Shown here piece after piece: positions 49,378 through 57,329 of a stretch of 64,000 nt of DNA. Source of the stretch: JBGAKG01 sp044224495. Lineage in GTDB: Bacteria > Myxococcota_A > Polyangia > Polyangiales > Polyangiaceae. Location: positions 186,001 through 250,000 of the forward strand of contig JBGAKG010000009.1 in NCBI GenBank assembly GCA_044224495.1. Reading direction: 5' to 3'. A program made the position numbers and the translations under genes. Under the pieces are notes generated by a model, which was given only the letters and a program-made list of their open reading frames with translations, was not told where the DNA came from and did no database searches. Position 1 is the stretch's first letter. Every line of letters begins with the position of its first letter.

Positions 49378-50409
49378 TCAGTGCGCGGGCGGGGCCGGCG
49401 GCTTTGCCGAGCCGCCCGGAGGCGGCGTCCCCGGCTTGCCGGAGCCGGCCGGCGGCGGCGTCTGGTTCTTCGGATCGAGCTTCGTCGCGGCGGCCAAGCA
49501 CGCCGTGCGGACGGGGAAGGTCACCGTGCCCGACTTGTCGCGCACCTGCGTCGGGTCCGCGTCGGAGAGCGCCTTCACCTTGTTGTAGCTCTGCGCGTCG
49601 TTCAGCTCGGCGAGGAGCGTGCAGCCCTTCGCGCGCTTCGTCGCGTCGGCGTCGTCGAGGAGCTCGCGTGCGAGCACCGCACCCTCCGCGTACTTCACCG
49701 CGGCCGTGAACTTGATGACCGAGAGCTTCACGTGGAGCGGGACGTTCTTCGCCGCGCCCACGATCTTCGGCGCGAGCGACGACGCGTTGTTGCGCGCGAG
49801 CCACGCGAGCATGAAGCCGAGCGGGTACGCTTCGTCCTTCTTCGGCGGCTCCGCAGCCGGGCTGCCGAGGTTCGCGTGGGTGTCGACCCACTTCTCGAAC
49901 GAAGCGAGCACGTCACGCCCGTCGGCGACGAAGCGATCGTAGTCGTCGGGCTCGGCCGCGACGACCGCGCCCTTGAAGATGACGTCCCACTGGTTGCAGG
50001 CGGCCATCTTGTCGAGGAACTCCTTGCGGAAGCTCTTCTGGTAGACGGCGCGCATCGCGGTGGGCTTGCCGCTGTCTTCGTCGGTGAGCTCCGCCGTCAG
50101 CGACTTCGCCGGGCAGGCCATGCCGAGCTCGTGCTTCGCGTGATTCTTGGCGAGCTTGCACGCGGCCTCTTGGTCCTCGGAGTCCTCGTCGGCGCAGATG
50201 GTGGCGAGCGCCTGGTAGTCCTCGTCCTCCTTCGCCTGGGCGAACGTCGGCTTGCCGGCGCTGGTCGTGGTGGCGGTCGGCTTGGCGCTACCGCCACCGC
50301 CGGTGCCACTGACCGACTGCCCATTCTGGCCGTATTTGAGGCCGCACCCGGTGACGAGTGCGACGGTGCAGAGGGCGAGGGGAGCAAAGGTACGGACGAA
50401 GGGGTTCAC
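49378..50409 (-). CDS. Hypothetical lipoprotein with Ala/Lys-rich helical body
   Basis: Not recognised; 343 residues. The signal ends in VTGC (Cys22), followed by a Gly/Ser/Thr linker, a long helical region with a few Cys pairs (ICADEDSEDQEAACKLAKNH, MACPAKS), HEAT-like stretches (LHVKLSVIKFTAAVKYAEGAVLARELLDDADATKRAKGCTLLAEL) and a Pro/Gly tail (PPPAGSGKPGTPPPGGSAKPPAPPAH). GTG start with TTGGAGG close upstream. Probably a surface or periplasmic scaffold; inference only. Confidence 0.7.
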   Translation of the reverse strand: MNPFVRTFAPLALCTVALVTGCGLKYGQNGQSVSGTGGGGSAKPTATTTSAGKPTFAQAKEDEDYQALATICADEDSEDQEAACKLAKNHAKHELGMACPAKSLTAELTDEDSGKPTAMRAVYQKSFRKEFLDKMAACNQWDVIFKGAVVAAEPDDYDRFVADGRDVLASFEKWVDTHANLGSPAAEPPKKDEAYPLGFMLAWLARNNASSLAPKIVGAAKNVPLHVKLSVIKFTAAVKYAEGAVLARELLDDADATKRAKGCTLLAELNDAQSYNKVKALSDADPTQVRDKSGTVTFPVRTACLAAATKLDPKNQTPPPAGSGKPGTPPPGGSAKPPAPPAH

Positions 50410-50532
50410 GGGGCCTCCAACGGAAGAGCGGCGCTCGTCTTACGGCGAATTCGAGGCGGATCTTCCCACCGGTGTAGGCATCGCCCCCACCGAAGAACTC
50501 GATTTCCCATACCCGCGGGGAGGGTGTCAACC

Positions 50533-51522
50533 TCAGTTGGGCGGCGGGATGACGCTGGCGACGGTGGTGACGCCGGCGCCCGAAAACAAGATGTCGGCGG
50601 CGGCGACCTGCGGGACCGAAACCAAGCAGACGGTCGCGTTGCCGTTGTTGATCTGGACGATGCCGCCCTGGTGCGAAAAGCCGAAGATCTGGTCCTTGTA
50701 GGCGGCGACCCCGTACATCGAGCCGAGCGAGGGCGGAGGCGTCGAGTTCGTACAGCTCGAGCCCTGCTTCAACACGCCGCGCACCGACTTCACGACGCTC
50801 GTCGTGTTGCCGAGCTTCAGCTTCGCGAGATCGACCTGGACGAGCGTGTCGGGGATCGTCGTGCAGGATCCCGAAGTGGGACAAACCCGAACCGTCGCGA
50901 ACCCGAGCGGCGACCCGTTGTTCGAGAGGAACACGATGTCGCCCGAGAGCGAGTACGGCTTGTTGTTCGAGTCCTTGCCGAAGTTGCCGAGGATCGTCGG
51001 CTGGCCGGTCTTCGAGATGGCGTAGATCTCACCCGCGTCGTTGGCGGCGACGAGCGTCTCCTCGGCGGCGACCGTGTTCTCGGGCGCGAAGGAGAGGCCG
51101 AAGAACTTCGAGTTCTGCGGGAGCGGCCACACGTCCTCGCAGTGGACCGTCGCCCCTTGGATCGACATCGGGTACGCCGCGACCTGGCTCACACCGTAGA
51201 CCTTGCCGGTCTTGTCGATCGCGATGTCCGTCATCGACGTCGGCTGGTTCTGCCCGCCGATGCAGTCGAAGTTGCCGATCGTCTTGAGCGGCGCCTTGAG
51301 GTTCTCGGGATCGAGCTCGAAGAGCGTCGTGTTGTCGTGCGCGTAGAGGACTTGCTTGGCGGGCGGGACAATCGCGTCGCCGCCGGCGTCCTGGAAGATG
51401 GGGTTCCCGTCGTTGCTCCCACCGTCGCTCGGTGTGCCCGAGTCGGTGTCGAAGCCCTGCGTGCCCGAAGCCGAGCACGCGACCGCGGAAGCGGCGAGAA
51501 CGAAAAGAAAGGGAACGCGCAT
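50533..51522 (-). CDS. Lipoprotein with beta-propeller-like repeats
   Basis: Not recognised; 329 residues. Signal ends near Cys16, followed by a Ser/Asp/Gly linker. The body has repeated short beta units (VLYAHDNTTLFELDPENL, MTDIAIDKTGKVYGVSQ, LVAANDAGEIYAISKTGQP, YGVAAYKDQIFGFSHQGGIVQINN) typical of a propeller. It probably binds a ligand rather than catalyses. ATG 51522 is chosen over 51531 because TAGGAT sits 7 nt upstream of 51522 and overlaps the earlier ATG. Confidence 0.7.
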   Translation of the reverse strand: MRVPFLFVLAASAVACSASGTQGFDTDSGTPSDGGSNDGNPIFQDAGGDAIVPPAKQVLYAHDNTTLFELDPENLKAPLKTIGNFDCIGGQNQPTSMTDIAIDKTGKVYGVSQVAAYPMSIQGATVHCEDVWPLPQNSKFFGLSFAPENTVAAEETLVAANDAGEIYAISKTGQPTILGNFGKDSNNKPYSLSGDIVFLSNNGSPLGFATVRVCPTSGSCTTIPDTLVQVDLAKLKLGNTTSVVKSVRGVLKQGSSCTNSTPPPSLGSMYGVAAYKDQIFGFSHQGGIVQINNGNATVCLVSVPQVAAADILFSGAGVTTVASVIPPPN

Positions 51523-51529
51523 CGGCGGC

Positions 51530-51535
51530 ATCCTA
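51530..51535 (-). promoter_or_regulatory. -10-like hexamer TAGGAT
   Basis: TAGGAT ends 7 nt before the ATG at 51522 on the minus strand. Confidence 0.4.
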
Positions 51536-51554
51536 GCAGTGAACGATGGGAGCG

Positions 51555-54500
51555 CTAGAGCTCGGCCCGGACGAGGACGAACTTGTTGCAGACCTTCTTG
51601 TCGGTGATCTCGGTGAAGGAGCGCGCGCCGACCTCACTCCGGAGGCCGCCCGTACGGCCGTGCTCGGTGACGAAGAAGATCACCTTCACGCCCTTGTCGC
51701 GCTGCTGCTTCACCCACGTCGTGAACGGACCACCGGTGGAGACGAACGCGGGGATCCGGTTGCCGGTGTAGAAGTTCTCGCCCTTCCAGTTCATCTGGTA
51801 CGCGACGAGGGGTTCGTCGGGGCTCTTCCGCGTGTCGTAGTAGGCCTGGATGACCTCGTGCTGGCCCCAGTGCGGGGCCGTCTTCACCATGTAGACGTCG
51901 AGCCCCCACAGCGCGCAGATGATCGCGAAGCCCGCGAACAGCGGCACGCCCCAACGACGGAGCTGACGAGACACGAGCACGAGCGTGAGGATGCCGGCCG
52001 CGATCGAGAAGACGAGGAGCGTCTTCGAGAAGTCCAGATCGTCGGGCCAGGGCCGGCGGTAGTTGTAGGTGAAGAGCTGGAGGAAGCGGATTGCGCCCGG
52101 CTGGTCCGCGTTCTCCGGCTTGAGCACGAGATCGCGCCCGACGAGCGCGATCAACAGCGCGCCCGAGAGCGCGGCGCCACCCAGCATGAGGCCCTCGTGC
52201 GAGCGCACGTCGGCCTTGCGGAGTCCTTCTTCGAAGTTCGGTGCCGCCACGCGCGCGCGTTCGACCTCGAGCTCGCTCGGGCCTGCCCGCTCCATCATCG
52301 CGTCGAGCACGATGCCGATCAGCATCGCCGCCGGCGGGACGGCCGGGAAGATGTAGTGGTGGAACTTCGTCCCCATGAACGAGAAGAGGAAGAAGGCGAG
52401 CACGAACCACATCACGAGGAAGACGGAGACGTCCCCCTTGCCGCGATCCGCGTCGTCGGGGCGGCGGAGCCACCACACGAGCCCGAGCGGGGCGAGCGCG
52501 GTCCACGGGAAGAACGCGTAGCCGAGCTGCCAGATGTAGAAACGGAAACTGGTGTCGTCGCCCTCGTTCGTGTCGTGCACGTGGTGGAGGGCGCGGTTGA
52601 ACATGTCGTGGAAGATCAGCCGGTCCGTGAACGGCGATCCGTGGCGCACGTACATCGCGACGTACCACGGTAGGCCGACGACCAGGATCAACAGGAGCCC
52701 GCTCAAGAGCTCGAAGCGCAGGAGCTCGCTCCACCGCTTGGTCGCGGCGACGTAGGCGAAGCCGCACACCATCGGCAGCACGAAGCCGAGCGGCCCTTTG
52801 CCCATCGTCGCGATCGCGGCGAAGAACCACGCGCCGAGGTAGTAGACGCGCCGGAGCCGCCGCTCGCCCCAGTTCAGGTAGAAGATCAGGCCCAACCCGA
52901 TGCACCAGAGGATCGCTTGGAACGACGGCTCGAAGCCGCCGAAGAAGCGAAGCATCTCGAGGTTGAACGACTGCGGGTTCACCCCCGCCGCCTTCGGGAT
53001 CGATGCCGGGTGCGTCGGCGTGCACGCCTCGTTGCCCGGGAGCCCGCAGTTGCCGCTCCCGGTCGTGGGACCGGAGCCGCTCGTGAAGATGTCCCAGTGC
53101 GTGCGGAAGCCGTGCGGCCCGTCGCCGTGGAGCACGAGCTCGATGTTGCGCGAGAGCAGGTAGATGATCTGCGGGAGCGCGACCATCAGCACGGCGAGCA
53201 TCACGAGGTGCCAGCCGGAGAGCCGGAGCACGGTCTTGCCCGCGTCGATCTGGTAGAGCCGCACGCGCTTCTCGGCGTCCGTGTGGAGGCCGAGGAGGAG
53301 CAGCCCCATCGCCGCCGTCAGCGTCGCGACGAGCGGCATGTCCGTCATCGTCTGGTGGGCGAGGAAGTACCAGTCGGGCATCGTCGCGAGGACGATCCCG
53401 CCGAGGAGCCCAGCGCGCCGACCGAACACCTTCGAGACACCCTTGTAGAGCAGGTACATCCCGAGGATCGTCAGGAGCACGTTCGGCGCGCGAACGACCC
53501 ACTCGGGGTGCGCGACGGCCATGCCACCAGCGCCGATCAGCATCTGGTCGGGCTGGTAGTGCGTGCCCGCGCTCGCCATCGCGAGCGACTGGATCCAGAA
53601 GTTCAAGATGGGCTTGGACCAGAACCACCCGTCCTGCGCCCACCAGAGCGAGATCCAGTCGTCACGCGAGAGGATCTCGCGCGCGACCTCGCCGTAGTGC
53701 GTCTCCCACGGATCCCAGAGCGAGTAGCTCCCGAGCATCGGGAAGTAGAGCAGCGCGCCGAGCGCCACGAGCCAGAAGCCGTGGCGGCGCCAGATGGGGC
53801 GCGCGACGCCGGACTCGTCCTCGGCCCACGGCCCGAGCGCGCGCCCGAAGTCGAACACGGCGAAGACGAGCCCGAGGAACGACAGGGTCACGAACGCGCC
53901 CCACCCGAGCTGGGGCAGGGTCCCGCCGTTCTGCGCGCCCATCAGGGCGGCGAGGAAGATGGCGCTCGTCGCGACCAGCAGGAGCGCGGGACGGGCCAAC
54001 CGCCCGAGATCGGTCCGGTGCGCGACGACGGCGTCGGCCGAGGGCTTGTCGTCGAACGAGCCGACGAGGTCGAGGATGCCGAGGCTGGCGGCGAGGACGC
54101 AGAGGAAGCCGAGCGGGACGCCCCAACGGAGCTGTCCGTCGTGGGCGCAGAGTAGGAACCCGAGGAACCCGGCGGTCAGCGTGATCACGCCACCGCGCGC
54201 CCAACGGAAGGGGTTGCCGCGGGGGAGGAGCTTGTCCTCCTTGGGCTCCTTCTTGTCGTCGTCCTTCTCGTCCTTCTTCTCGTCCTTCTTGTCGTCCTTC
54301 TTCTCGTCCTTCGCAGAGGCGGACTTCTTCGCGACGACCTTGGGCGCAGGGTCCTCGTCGTCGTCTTCGTCCTCGTCGTCCTGCTCGGGCTCGTCCTCTT
54401 CGTCTTCGTCTTCGTCTTGCTCGGCGCGCTCGTCGTCCTTGCCCTCGTTGGCGTCGGCTTTGGACGCGTCCGGCGACGCTGCCGCGGGCGCGTCGTCCTT

Positions 54501-54575
54501 CTCGGCGTCGTCCTTCGTCTCCGGGCGTTCGTCCGCCTTCGGTTCGGCGTCGTCTTTGGGATCGCTCTCGCTCAT
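51555..54575 (-). CDS. GT39-type (ArnT/PMT-like) membrane glycosyltransferase with acidic head
   Basis: Membrane glycosyltransferase of 1006 residues. Residues 1-115 are almost only Asp, Glu, Lys, Ala and Pro, predicted disordered and cytoplasmic. The GT-C membrane body starts near 125. Its first periplasmic loop has the catalytic-type motif SLWDPWETHYGEVAREILSRDDWISLWWAQDGWFWSKPILNFW. About a dozen helices follow, then a C-terminal periplasmic domain (HEVIQAYYDTRKSPDEPLVAYQMNWKGENFYTGNRIPAF). The family transfers a lipid-phosphate-linked sugar to lipid A, protein or polysaccharide; the acceptor is unknown. The body is longer than the typical 550 residues of ArnT. Confidence 0.85.
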   Translation of the reverse strand: MSESDPKDDAEPKADERPETKDDAEKDDAPAAASPDASKADANEGKDDERAEQDEDEDEEDEPEQDDEDEDDDEDPAPKVVAKKSASAKDEKKDDKKDEKKDEKDDDKKEPKEDKLLPRGNPFRWARGGVITLTAGFLGFLLCAHDGQLRWGVPLGFLCVLAASLGILDLVGSFDDKPSADAVVAHRTDLGRLARPALLLVATSAIFLAALMGAQNGGTLPQLGWGAFVTLSFLGLVFAVFDFGRALGPWAEDESGVARPIWRRHGFWLVALGALLYFPMLGSYSLWDPWETHYGEVAREILSRDDWISLWWAQDGWFWSKPILNFWIQSLAMASAGTHYQPDQMLIGAGGMAVAHPEWVVRAPNVLLTILGMYLLYKGVSKVFGRRAGLLGGIVLATMPDWYFLAHQTMTDMPLVATLTAAMGLLLLGLHTDAEKRVRLYQIDAGKTVLRLSGWHLVMLAVLMVALPQIIYLLSRNIELVLHGDGPHGFRTHWDIFTSGSGPTTGSGNCGLPGNEACTPTHPASIPKAAGVNPQSFNLEMLRFFGGFEPSFQAILWCIGLGLIFYLNWGERRLRRVYYLGAWFFAAIATMGKGPLGFVLPMVCGFAYVAATKRWSELLRFELLSGLLLILVVGLPWYVAMYVRHGSPFTDRLIFHDMFNRALHHVHDTNEGDDTSFRFYIWQLGYAFFPWTALAPLGLVWWLRRPDDADRGKGDVSVFLVMWFVLAFFLFSFMGTKFHHYIFPAVPPAAMLIGIVLDAMMERAGPSELEVERARVAAPNFEEGLRKADVRSHEGLMLGGAALSGALLIALVGRDLVLKPENADQPGAIRFLQLFTYNYRRPWPDDLDFSKTLLVFSIAAGILTLVLVSRQLRRWGVPLFAGFAIICALWGLDVYMVKTAPHWGQHEVIQAYYDTRKSPDEPLVAYQMNWKGENFYTGNRIPAFVSTGGPFTTWVKQQRDKGVKVIFFVTEHGRTGGLRSEVGARSFTEITDKKVCNKFVLVRAEL

Positions 54576-54665
54576 CGTCGGGCGGGTGCCTGATTAGCAA
54601 GCTTTCCCCACCGAAACCAGCGGAGAAGGAGCACCTTCCCCCGTGGTCCGCCGCGGGGCGCCGCG

Positions 54666-56057
54666 TCACTCCATCCGGAGCGAATCGACCCACACCGAGA
54701 CGTCGACCGGGGCCGGCGCCGGTCCGCCGCCGCACCCGTAGGAGTAGAGCTCCGTCGCGCGGAGCGCGAAGCCGAGCGTCGCGCCACCGGCCGGGAGCGG
54801 CAGCGAGCCGTCCACCCAACCCGAGTCGTAGGTCGGCTTCTCCGGGGTCCCGGTCTCCGTCAGCGGCGGCATCCCGACGGTCGTGTTCGAGGCCGCAGCG
54901 CCCGCGCGCGCGAGATCCACGCGCATGACCGTGGCGTTCGTGAACATCGACGTGCCGCCGCCGCCGTACTTCGGCTCGAGGTGGACGCGGTAGCGGAACG
55001 CGAGCTTCTTCGCGCCCGGCCCCGTGAGCCGCGCCGCGAGCCCGTCCGCCGTCCCACTGCAGTACGACTGCTGGAGGAGCCCGAAGGTCGCGCAACCCGC
55101 GCCGCTCTCGCAGTCCGCGCCTTGGACGACGGCTGCCTTGCCCCACGTCGCCGGGGCCCAGTTCGTCTTTCCATCGAAGTCGATCGCGATCTGGGGCGCG
55201 CCGAGCTCCACCACCTCGAACACCTGCGCCTTGCCGTCGGTGACGTTGGGACCGATGTTGCCGGCCCGGTCGGGGACCGGGAGGAGCGAGATCGTGCCCA
55301 TGCCGCCGGGAACGTCGAAGCCGTCGAAGCCGCCCGTGAGCGCGACGGAGCCCGCCCACGCGGTGCCTTCGGCCGGCGCGTCCGCGGCGAAGACGGCGTT
55401 GGTCGAGCCGACGCCTGCGGTGACGCCCGCCTTGAGCGCGCTCGCTTCCACCGGCTCCGACGCTTGGACGCGGAGCTTGTCCCAGGGGAGGTACTTGCCG
55501 TTCGCGGTGCCGCCGCCCACGAAGCGGAGCTCGGGCGCGATTTTGTCGCGGACCGACGTCGCGCTCGCGCTGATTTTGTAGTTCCAGCCCACGTCGCCCT
55601 GGAACACCATCTCGTCGCCGCTCAAGGAGACGTTCCCCGACAAGCCGTTCCCGTCGAGGTCGAGGACGATCGTCTGCCAGCGATCCGACACGCCGCCGAA
55701 GTTTCCACCGCCGCTGAGGTTCGCTTCGCCGGTGAGAACGAGCTTCCCCTCGGAGCCGGTCACGGTCATCGGCGCGGACACGCCCCACTCGGGGGTGATG
55801 ACCGCATCGTACGCGCCCGGGGAGGTGCGCCGGAGATCGAGGCGGAAGCGCTTCGAGCTCGAGGGAGACGTGATGCCGTTCGGCGGCGTCGGGCCCGGGT
55901 AGGTGTCCGGCGTCTGCACCACCGTGCCGGTCGTGAGGACATAGGAGCCGCTCAGGTCGACGGCCTGAGGGTCGAGCGGGTTGACCGGGCTGCCGCCGCA
56001 AGCGACGGCAGCGAGGGAAGGAAGCGCGGCGAGGGCGAGGAGAGCGGCGTGGCGCAT
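54666..56057 (-). CDS. Hypothetical surface lipoprotein with Ig-like/beta domains
   Basis: The 463-residue product has a signal (MRHAALLALAALPSLAAVAC, Cys20) and a beta-rich body. An N-terminal barrel-like part (VDLSGSYVLTTGTVVQTPDTYPG, RFRLDLRRTSPGAYDAVITPEWG) is followed by a Big_5/Ig-like part (IAPELRFVGGG, LRVQASEPVEASALKAGV, LLPVPDRAGNIGPNV) and a C-terminal jelly-roll-like part with a Cys pair. No catalytic motif is visible. The upstream intergenic region carries three consecutive palindromes. Confidence 0.72.
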   Translation of the reverse strand: MRHAALLALAALPSLAAVACGGSPVNPLDPQAVDLSGSYVLTTGTVVQTPDTYPGPTPPNGITSPSSSKRFRLDLRRTSPGAYDAVITPEWGVSAPMTVTGSEGKLVLTGEANLSGGGNFGGVSDRWQTIVLDLDGNGLSGNVSLSGDEMVFQGDVGWNYKISASATSVRDKIAPELRFVGGGTANGKYLPWDKLRVQASEPVEASALKAGVTAGVGSTNAVFAADAPAEGTAWAGSVALTGGFDGFDVPGGMGTISLLPVPDRAGNIGPNVTDGKAQVFEVVELGAPQIAIDFDGKTNWAPATWGKAAVVQGADCESGAGCATFGLLQQSYCSGTADGLAARLTGPGAKKLAFRYRVHLEPKYGGGGTSMFTNATVMRVDLARAGAAASNTTVGMPPLTETGTPEKPTYDSGWVDGSLPLPAGGATLGFALRATELYSYGCGGGPAPAPVDVSVWVDSLRME

Positions 56058-56126
56058 GTGTGCCCCTTCAGCAAAGGCTGTGCCGCGCCTGGCAGCCGAG
56101 ATTTGCCATCGAACTCAGCGGAACCT

Positions 56127-56141
56127 GGCGCCATCGGCGCC
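56127..56141. promoter_or_regulatory. Palindrome GGCGCC-ATC-GGCGCC
   Basis: First of three inverted repeats in the 132-bp gap between the enoyl-CoA hydratase stop and the downstream lipoprotein start. It could be a terminator stem or an operator. Confidence 0.4.
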
Positions 56142-56152
56142 GATCCAGCGAC

Positions 56153-56165
56153 ACATGGACCATGT
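56153..56165. promoter_or_regulatory. Palindrome ACATGG-A-CCATGT
   Basis: Perfect 13-bp inverted repeat, second of three, separated from the next by a single base. Confidence 0.4.
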
Positions 56166-56166
56166 T

Positions 56167-56183
56167 GTGCCACTTGGTGGCAC
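56167..56183. promoter_or_regulatory. Palindrome GTGCCAC-TTG-GTGGCAC
   Basis: Perfect 17-bp inverted repeat with a 3-nt centre, 7 bp past the enoyl-CoA hydratase stop. No T-run follows, so it may be an operator for the lipoprotein gene or a transcript-end stem. Confidence 0.45.
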
Positions 56184-56189
56184 GTTGGC

Positions 56190-56972
56190 TCAGGCGCCCT
56201 CGAAGCGCGCCGCCCGCTTCTCGACGAAGGCGGCCATGCCTTCCTTCTGGTCGCGGCTGCCGAAGAGCATCGCGAACGCCTGCGCCTCGAGCGCGTTGGC
56301 GGTCGAGAGCGGGACGTCCGCGCCGTGGAGCAGCGCGCGCTTGCACTGCGCGACGGCGAGCGGGCCGTTCGCGAGGATTTTGTGGACGACCGCCTTCACC
56401 CGCGCGCCGAGCTCCGCGTGCGGGACGACCGCGTTCACGAGGCCGATGCTGAGGGCTTCCTCGGCGTTGACCGTGTCGCCCGTGTAGCAGAGCTCGCGCG
56501 CCCGCCCGATGCCGACGCGCCGCGCGAGGCGCTGGGTGCCGCCGAAGCCGGGGGTGACGCCGAGCTTCACCTCGGGTTGGCCGAGCTTTGCCTTGTCGGA
56601 GGCGTAGATGAAGTCGCACGCGAGCGCGATCTCGCAGCCGCCGCCGAGCGCGAAGCCGTTGACCTGCGCGATGACGGGGAAGGGGGCCGCCTCGATCGCG
56701 GCGCACACGCCCTGACCGAGCTCGGCGAACGCGCGTGCGTCGGCCGTCGTCATGTCCTTCATCGCGGCGATGTCGGCGCCCGCGGCGAAGGCCTTCTCGC
56801 CCGCGCCGGTCAGCACGAGCGCGTGCACGGAGCGGTCGGCCGCCAGCTCGGCGAGCGCGTGGCCGAGCTCGGTGACGAGCTTCAGGTTCAGCGCGTTGAG
56901 CTTGTCGGGGCGGTTGAGGGTGATGGTGGCGCAGGCGCCGTCGCGGGAAACGAGGATCGTCTCGTAGGACAT
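56190..56972 (-). CDS. Enoyl-CoA hydratase/isomerase (crotonase family)
   Basis: Cytoplasmic crotonase of 260 residues, hydrating 2-enoyl-CoA in beta-oxidation. Motifs are the oxyanion stretch AFAAGADIAAM and GFALGGGCEIALACDF with the first catalytic Glu, then KLGQPEVKLGVTPGFGGTQRL with the second. The C-terminal region (AVAQCKRALLHGADVPLSTANALEAQAFAMLFGSRDQKEGMAAFVEKRAARFEG) is standard. Both Glu indicate true hydratase activity. It is followed upstream on the same strand by a 3-hydroxyacyl-CoA dehydrogenase gene about 360 bp away, and paired palindromes lie in that gap. Confidence 0.92.
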   Translation of the reverse strand: MSYETILVSRDGACATITLNRPDKLNALNLKLVTELGHALAELAADRSVHALVLTGAGEKAFAAGADIAAMKDMTTADARAFAELGQGVCAAIEAAPFPVIAQVNGFALGGGCEIALACDFIYASDKAKLGQPEVKLGVTPGFGGTQRLARRVGIGRARELCYTGDTVNAEEALSIGLVNAVVPHAELGARVKAVVHKILANGPLAVAQCKRALLHGADVPLSTANALEAQAFAMLFGSRDQKEGMAAFVEKRAARFEGA

Positions 56973-57054
56973 GGCGCGTGGGTACCGCGGCGCATGGCTC
57001 CCGTCGAGCCCCAACCGGCTGGGTCGGGGTGAACCGAGGGGTGTGGCGCGGTTA

Positions 57055-57069
57055 CGACAAGACGTGTCG
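57055..57069. promoter_or_regulatory. Inverted repeat CGACA-N5-TGTCG
   Basis: A 5-bp-arm inverted repeat, 83 bp upstream of the enoyl-CoA hydratase start. Its half-site recurs in a longer palindrome about 30 bp away, suggesting a repeated operator. Confidence 0.45.
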
Positions 57070-57083
57070 GATCGATGGCAAGA

Positions 57084-57101
57084 CACGACACATTTGTCGT
57101 G
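57084..57101. promoter_or_regulatory. Palindrome CACGACA-CATT-TGTCGTG
   Basis: Perfect 18-bp inverted repeat with 7-bp arms, containing the same CGACA/TGTCG half-sites as the nearby shorter repeat and about three helical turns from it. It probably binds a dimeric repressor controlling the enoyl-CoA hydratase gene or the small plus-strand gene. Confidence 0.55.
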
Positions 57102-57202
57102 ACCTACACTGTGGGGAAAGCGGAAATTCCAGCGGAAACGGGGACTGCGCGGCGTTGGCGCGAGACTTGTATCCGCCAAGGATTGTGCGTAAGACTCCTC
57201 CT

Positions 57203-57313
57203 GTGCGGAACTTCCTTCGGGTGCTCTTCGTGATGTGGCTCTTCGCGTTCGCGGCGGGTGCGGTCTACGGCTTGAGCGAGAGCTCGCCGGAGGTCGTCGC
57301 TCAGGGCCGTTGA
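57203..57313 (+). CDS. Possible 36-residue single-helix membrane protein
   Basis: From a GTG the frame encodes MRNFLRVLFVMWLFAFAAGAVYGLSESSPEVVAQGR: a basic N-terminus, one membrane helix and a short polar end. TAAGACT lies a few bases upstream, like the leaderless boxes elsewhere. The frame is open further upstream to 56978, but that part crosses the palindromes and looks noncoding. Low certainty because of its size. Confidence 0.35.
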   Translation: MRNFLRVLFVMWLFAFAAGAVYGLSESSPEVVAQGR

Positions 57314-57329
57314 AGCCCAGCGAGCCGGA

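Noticed and set aside
49381..51558. Plus-strand 725-residue frame across two minus-strand lipoprotein genes
   Set aside because: It is Arg/Ala/Val-rich antisense sequence without motifs; the minus-strand proteins have signal peptides and normal composition.
56177..56195. Possible sigma-54 promoter at TGGCACG
   Set aside because: The downstream TTGC element is missing at the required spacing, and the TGGCAC belongs to a palindrome.
56978..57202. Longer version of the small membrane protein from 56978
   Set aside because: The extra part crosses two palindromes and has no coding character; only the 36-residue helical end is plausible.
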